A stretch of DNA of 64,000 nt from Nocardia terrae (lineage in GTDB: Bacteria; Actinomycetota; Actinomycetes; Mycobacteriales; Mycobacteriaceae), in the NCBI RefSeq assembly GCF_009760405.1, contig NZ_WRPP01000006.1, positions 186,001-250,000 on the forward strand. Reading direction: 5' to 3'. Both the position numbers and the translations under genes were made by a program. How positions within the stretch are numbered: position 1 is the stretch's first letter; each line of letters opens with the position of its first letter. Positions 61,068-64,000 of this stretch are shown here, in pieces. The notes beneath the pieces are model-generated. The model worked only from the letters and a program-made list of their open reading frames with translations, ran no database searches and was not told the origin of the DNA.

Positions 61068-62502
61068 ATCCACCCCTGCCGGATCCGATTCCACCCCCGC
61101 CGCGCCAGACCTGGGCGAGGCGTCCATCTCGGTCGCCTCCGGCACGGTCGCCGAACTCGAGCGGCATCCGGTCGACGTCGTTCCGCCGCCGTTCCAGCTG
61201 GTCGCGGGCGGCCTGCAGCACATCGCCGCCATGGTCGCGGGCGTCGTCGCCCCGCCGCTGATCGTCGGCGCGGCGGTCGGTCTGAGTGCGCCCGAGACGG
61301 TCATGCTCATCACCGCCAGCCTGTTCACCGCGGGCCTGGCCACCCTGCTGCAGTCGCTGGGCTGGTGGAAGTTCGGTGCGCGGCTGCCACTGATCAACGG
61401 CGGCTCGTTCGCCGCGGTCGGCCCGATCCTGGCCATCGCCAAGGAAGCCGCGCCGGGCAAGGCGCTGCCGATCATCTTCGGAGCCACCCTGGTGGCCGGT
61501 GTCATGGCGGTCTTCGCGGCCCCGTATTTCTCACGGCTGCACCGGTTCTTCCCGCCCATCGTCGGCGGCACGGTCATCTCGCTCATCGGTCTGTCCCTGC
61601 TGCCGGTCGCGCTCGGCTGGATCAGCGGCGCGGGCGAGGGCGCGATGGGCGAGGCGCATGTGCCGATGAAGAACCTGGCCGACGCCGCGTTCGCACTGGT
61701 CGTCGTGCTGCTGTGCCATCGATTCCTCAAAGGCTTCGGACGGCAGCTCGCGCTGCTCATCGGGCTCATCGCCGGTTCGCTGCTGGGTTGGCCGCTGGGA
61801 CTGCTGGACACGGGTCCGGTCGGCCACGCCTCGATCATCGGCTTCGTCCCGCCCTGGCACTTCGGCGCGCCCCAATTCCAGATCGGCGCCATCGTCTCGC
61901 TGTGCATCGTCATGCTCGTGGTGATGACCGAGTCCACCGCGACCATGATCGCGCTGGGCGAGATCGTGGAGCGCCCGGTCGACGAGAAGCAGATCGCGGG
62001 CGGTCTGCGCGCGGCCGGACTCGGGACCGTGCTGGCCTCGGTCATGGGCGGATTCGCCTGTGGCGCATTCGCTCAGAACGTCGGACTGGTCGCGCTGACC
62101 CGCATGTACAGCCGCTACGTGGTGGCCGCCAGCGGCGCGTTCCTGGTCCTGCTGGGCCTGTTCCCGGTGGCCGGCGCGGTGGTCGAGCTGGTGCCCAAGC
62201 CCGCGCTCGGCGGGACCGGCCTGGTCCTGTTCGGAACGGTCGCCGCCAGCGGCATCCGCACCCTCGCCAAGGCGGATCTGGGCGACCCGATCAACTCGCT
62301 GATCGTCGGTGTCGCGCTGTTCATCGGCATGACCCCGACCGTGGCCCCCTCGTTCTATGCCGGTCTGCCGGGCCCGTTCTCGGTCATCCTGGCCTCGGGC
62401 ATCAGCGCGGGCTGCCTGACGGCCCTGGTGCTCAACCAGCTCTTCCGATCGCGAACCAGCAATGTTCTGGCAACCGGATCGGTGACCCCGCAGCACTCCT
62501 GA
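61057..62502 (+). CDS. Uracil/xanthine permease (nucleobase:cation symporter-2)
   Basis: 481 residues, about 14 helices of the NCS2/NAT family. HPVDVVPPPFQLVAGGLQHI at the start, then GGSFAAVGPILAIAK, VTESTATMIALGEIVERPVD (TM8-like motif with the E that binds the base) and GGFACGAFAQNVGLVALTR (Asn-Val in helix 10). It imports uracil, xanthine or urate with protons. The GTG at 61057 overlaps a leader frame. It precedes uraD, so it feeds the ureide pathway. Confidence 0.92.
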   Translation: MSAESTPAGSDSTPAAPDLGEASISVASGTVAELERHPVDVVPPPFQLVAGGLQHIAAMVAGVVAPPLIVGAAVGLSAPETVMLITASLFTAGLATLLQSLGWWKFGARLPLINGGSFAAVGPILAIAKEAAPGKALPIIFGATLVAGVMAVFAAPYFSRLHRFFPPIVGGTVISLIGLSLLPVALGWISGAGEGAMGEAHVPMKNLADAAFALVVVLLCHRFLKGFGRQLALLIGLIAGSLLGWPLGLLDTGPVGHASIIGFVPPWHFGAPQFQIGAIVSLCIVMLVVMTESTATMIALGEIVERPVDEKQIAGGLRAAGLGTVLASVMGGFACGAFAQNVGLVALTRMYSRYVVAASGAFLVLLGLFPVAGAVVELVPKPALGGTGLVLFGTVAASGIRTLAKADLGDPINSLIVGVALFIGMTPTVAPSFYAGLPGPFSVILASGISAGCLTALVLNQLFRSRTSNVLATGSVTPQHS

Positions 62503-62582
62503 ACCCCGGTGCTGCGATGATCAGCGGCGGACGTCGATTGCCGGATCGACCGTCCGCCGCTGTCGTCGTTCCGGGCCCAGTT

Positions 62583-62643
62583 TCAACAGTGCTTGTTGAG
62601 TGTCCTGACCAGCAATTTCGGTATATTTTCAACAAAATGTTGA
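62583..62643. promoter_or_regulatory. Two TCAACA/TGTTGA palindromes upstream of uraD
   Basis: TCAACA-GTGCT-TGTTGA (62583-62599) and TCAACA-AAA-TGTTGA (62629-62643), both with perfect 6-bp arms, lie 121 and 77 bp before the uraD ATG. The same element occurs upstream of the permease. Confidence 0.65.
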
Positions 62644-62680
62644 CGAACTGTTGTGGCCCGTGACACTCTCTTCTCCAGTG

Positions 62681-62698
62681 GCGGAATCACCCTTCCGC
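62681..62698. promoter_or_regulatory. GCGGAA-N6-TTCCGC palindrome (site C) in the uraD leader
   Basis: GCGGAA-TCACCC-TTCCGC, perfect 6-bp arms, 21 bp before the uraD ATG, at the same position as the 36-bp repeat in the permease leader. The outer stem is only partly retained, mostly by G-U pairs. Likely IclR or HTH-protein operator or RNA leader element. Confidence 0.55.
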
Positions 62699-62719
62699 TA
62701 TGCGAGAGAGGTAGCGCCA

Positions 62720-63217
62720 ATGGTGACGTTGGTCGAATTCAATTCGACAGCGAGTGAAGAACTCTTGCCGGTCCTGCTGACCTGCTGTGATGCCCCCAGC
62801 TGGGCGGACGGCGTGCTGGCGGCCCGGCCCTATGCCGACATCGACGGCCTGCTGGCCCGGGCCGATGAACTGGCGTCCGGTCTCCCGGCCTCCGAGGTGG
62901 ACCGCGCACTGTCAGCACACCCCCGCATCGGCGATCGGGTACAGGGCAAGGACACCCACTCCGCGTGGTCGCGCCAGGAACAGTCCGGCGTCAGCCAGGA
63001 CGAATCCGTGGCCGCGCAGCTGCTCGAGGGCAACCTCGCCTACGAGAAGCGCTTCGGCAAGGTCTTCCTGATCTGCGCCACCGGCCTGTCGGCCGAGCAG
63101 ATCCTCGCGAGCCTCAACGAGCGCCTCACCAACGACGACGAGACCGAAGCGGCCACCGTCGCCGAGGAACTCCGCAAGATCGCCGTACTCCGCCTGCGAA
63201 AGGTATTCGACGCGTGA
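62720..63217 (+). CDS. uraD: OHCU decarboxylase (2-oxo-4-hydroxy-4-carboxy-5-ureidoimidazoline)
   Basis: 165 residues. The catalytic His lies in LSAHPRIGDRV; WSRQEQSGV and LAYEKRFGKVFLICATG are conserved in the family. It converts OHCU to (S)-allantoin with loss of CO2, the third step after uricase and HIU hydrolase. Next gene overlaps by 4 bp (GTGA). The ATG at 62720 has GAGAGAGG upstream. Confidence 0.93.
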   Translation: MVTLVEFNSTASEELLPVLLTCCDAPSWADGVLAARPYADIDGLLARADELASGLPASEVDRALSAHPRIGDRVQGKDTHSAWSRQEQSGVSQDESVAAQLLEGNLAYEKRFGKVFLICATGLSAEQILASLNERLTNDDETEAATVAEELRKIAVLRLRKVFDA

Positions 63218-63549
63218 GCACCATTACGACGCACATCCTCGACTCCGCGCTGGGCAAGCCCGCGGCCGGCGTCGAGGTGCGGCTGGAACAGGTCGGCCCG
63301 GAAGTCCGGGTCGTGGCCGAAGGCAAGACCGATGACGACGGCCGGATCAAGGATCTGGGCCCCGAGGGTCTCGAGGCCGGTAACTACCGCCTCACCTTCG
63401 ACATCGAAAGCTATGCCGCCGCAACGAATCAGACCTACTTCTACCCGACGGTCTCGATCACCTTCAAGGTCGCCGGGCAAGCAGGCGAGCACTACCACGT
63501 GCCCCTGCTCATGAGCCCCTTCGCCTATTCCACCTACCGAGGAAGCTGA
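63214..63549 (+). CDS. uraH: 5-hydroxyisourate hydrolase (transthyretin-like)
   Basis: 111 residues from a GTG overlapping the uraD stop. TTHILDSALGKPAAGVEV begins the family, and the C-terminal signature STYRGS ends it, with the active-site His, Arg and His in place (HILD, EVRLEQVG region, HYHVPLLMS). It hydrolyses HIU to OHCU. Coupled with uraD and followed closely by uricase. Confidence 0.94.
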   Translation: MSTITTHILDSALGKPAAGVEVRLEQVGPEVRVVAEGKTDDDGRIKDLGPEGLEAGNYRLTFDIESYAAATNQTYFYPTVSITFKVAGQAGEHYHVPLLMSPFAYSTYRGS

Positions 63550-63555
63550 ACTCAC

Positions 63556-64000
63556 ATGGCAATCAAGCTGGGACAGAACCAGTACGGCAAGGCCGAGAAC
63601 CGCGTCGTCCGCGTCTACCGCGACACCCCGCGCCACCAGATCCGCGATCTGAACGTCTCGACCTCGCTGCGCGGTGAGTTCTCCGACGCCCACATCACCG
63701 GTGACCAGGCCGACGTGCTGCCCACCGACACCCAGAAGAACACCGCCTTCGCCTTCGCCAAGGAGAAGGGCATCCACTCCATCGAGGAGTACGCCCTGAC
63801 CCTCGCGGATCACTTCATCTCCCGGGCGCCCACCGCCACCGGTGCGCGCATCGAGGTCGAGGAGTACTCCTGGGATCGCATCGAGGTCGACGGCCAGCCG
63901 CACGATCACTCGTTCGTGAAGTCCAACCAGGGCATCCGCACCACCGTCGCGAACGTCGACGGCGTCGGCCCGGACCGCGTGGCGCACATCGTCTCCGGCG
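63556..64000 (+). CDS. Urate oxidase (uricase), 5' part
   Basis: First ~148 residues; the gene runs past the window end. MAIKLGQNQYGKAENRVVRV, DTQKNTAFAFAKEKGI and QPHDHSFVKSNQGIRT match uricase (the Lys-Thr charge relay KxxT is seen in DTQKNTAF). It oxidises urate to HIU with O2, cofactor-free. ATG at 63556 is 6 bp after the uraH stop, so the three enzymes form an operon. Confidence 0.93.
   Translation, partial: MAIKLGQNQYGKAENRVVRVYRDTPRHQIRDLNVSTSLRGEFSDAHITGDQADVLPTDTQKNTAFAFAKEKGIHSIEEYALTLADHFISRAPTATGARIEVEEYSWDRIEVDGQPHDHSFVKSNQGIRTTVANVDGVGPDRVAHIVSG

Overview
High-GC actinobacterial DNA, most likely from a Nocardia-like member of the Mycobacteriales. The evidence is the strong GC bias at third codon positions, frequent GTG starts and leaderless-looking genes, a tmRNA tag reading ADSHQRDYALAA, the order prfB - mscS-like - small membrane protein - ftsE - ftsX followed by smpB and ssrA, a FadE23/FadE24-like acyl-CoA dehydrogenase pair next to a hisN-type phosphatase gene, and several small secreted proteins with glycine-zipper tails. 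The genus is inferred; no 16S or marker search was possible. No insertion sequence, integrase, prophage or CRISPR array was seen.

Layout. 1-640: tail of an NmrA-like gene and decayed fragments. 0.6-8.6 kb: F420-type oxidoreductase, glycine-zipper secreted protein, FAD monooxygenase with its TetR regulator, secreted lipase, DMT exporter, AI-2E-family protein, PhoU-like protein. 8.7-15.8 kb: an MFS exporter fused to three Ig-like repeats, secreted SGNH esterase, stand-alone molybdopterin oxidoreductase, lipoprotein, alanine-rich protein. 15.9-22.1 kb: diguanylate cyclase, galK, second glycine-zipper protein, PepSY membrane protein with a His-rich partner. 22.2-32.8 kb: two acyl-CoA synthetases, SDR, a VapBC-type toxin-antitoxin pair with its own palindrome, a dienoyl-CoA-reductase-like SDR, class A beta-lactamase-like protein, small redox genes, a 29-codon peptide gene and two tandem secreted paralogues. 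32.9-40.0 kb: fadE pair with a double operator, GT-C glycosyltransferase, hisN, FMN reductase with divergent XRE regulator. 40.2-50.0 kb: prfB, mscS-like, ftsE, ftsX, recQ, MazG-like, tRNA-Glu, SDR/LysR, smpB, tmRNA. 50.0-56.0 kb: aldo-keto reductase, Nudix gene running into a pseudogene patch, Rieske oxygenase, phenolic acid decarboxylase, third glycine-zipper protein, CD225-like protein. 56.1-64.0 kb: a 1114-residue fusion (bis-MGD molybdoenzyme + ferredoxin reductase + 2Fe-2S ferredoxin) beside a purine/ureide cluster: IclR regulator, thiamine-binding-like protein, HTH protein, uracil/xanthine permease, OHCU decarboxylase, HIU hydrolase and a truncated uricase.

How they work together. The last 8 kb is the most coherent system: the permease imports purine bases, uricase, HIU hydrolase and OHCU decarboxylase turn urate into allantoin, and a shared set of palindromes (TCAAC/GTTGA and CGGAA/TTCCG) lies before the permease, before uraD and beside iclR. 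The leader of uraD has been duplicated, with a stub of its coding sequence, in front of the permease. The fused molybdoenzyme ends 5 bp from iclR and carries its own electron chain; its substrate is unknown and it is the best candidate here for an undescribed enzyme. The cell-division/trans-translation block is housekeeping; the fadD/fadE, Rieske, phenolic-acid and F420 genes point to a soil organism degrading lipids and aromatics.
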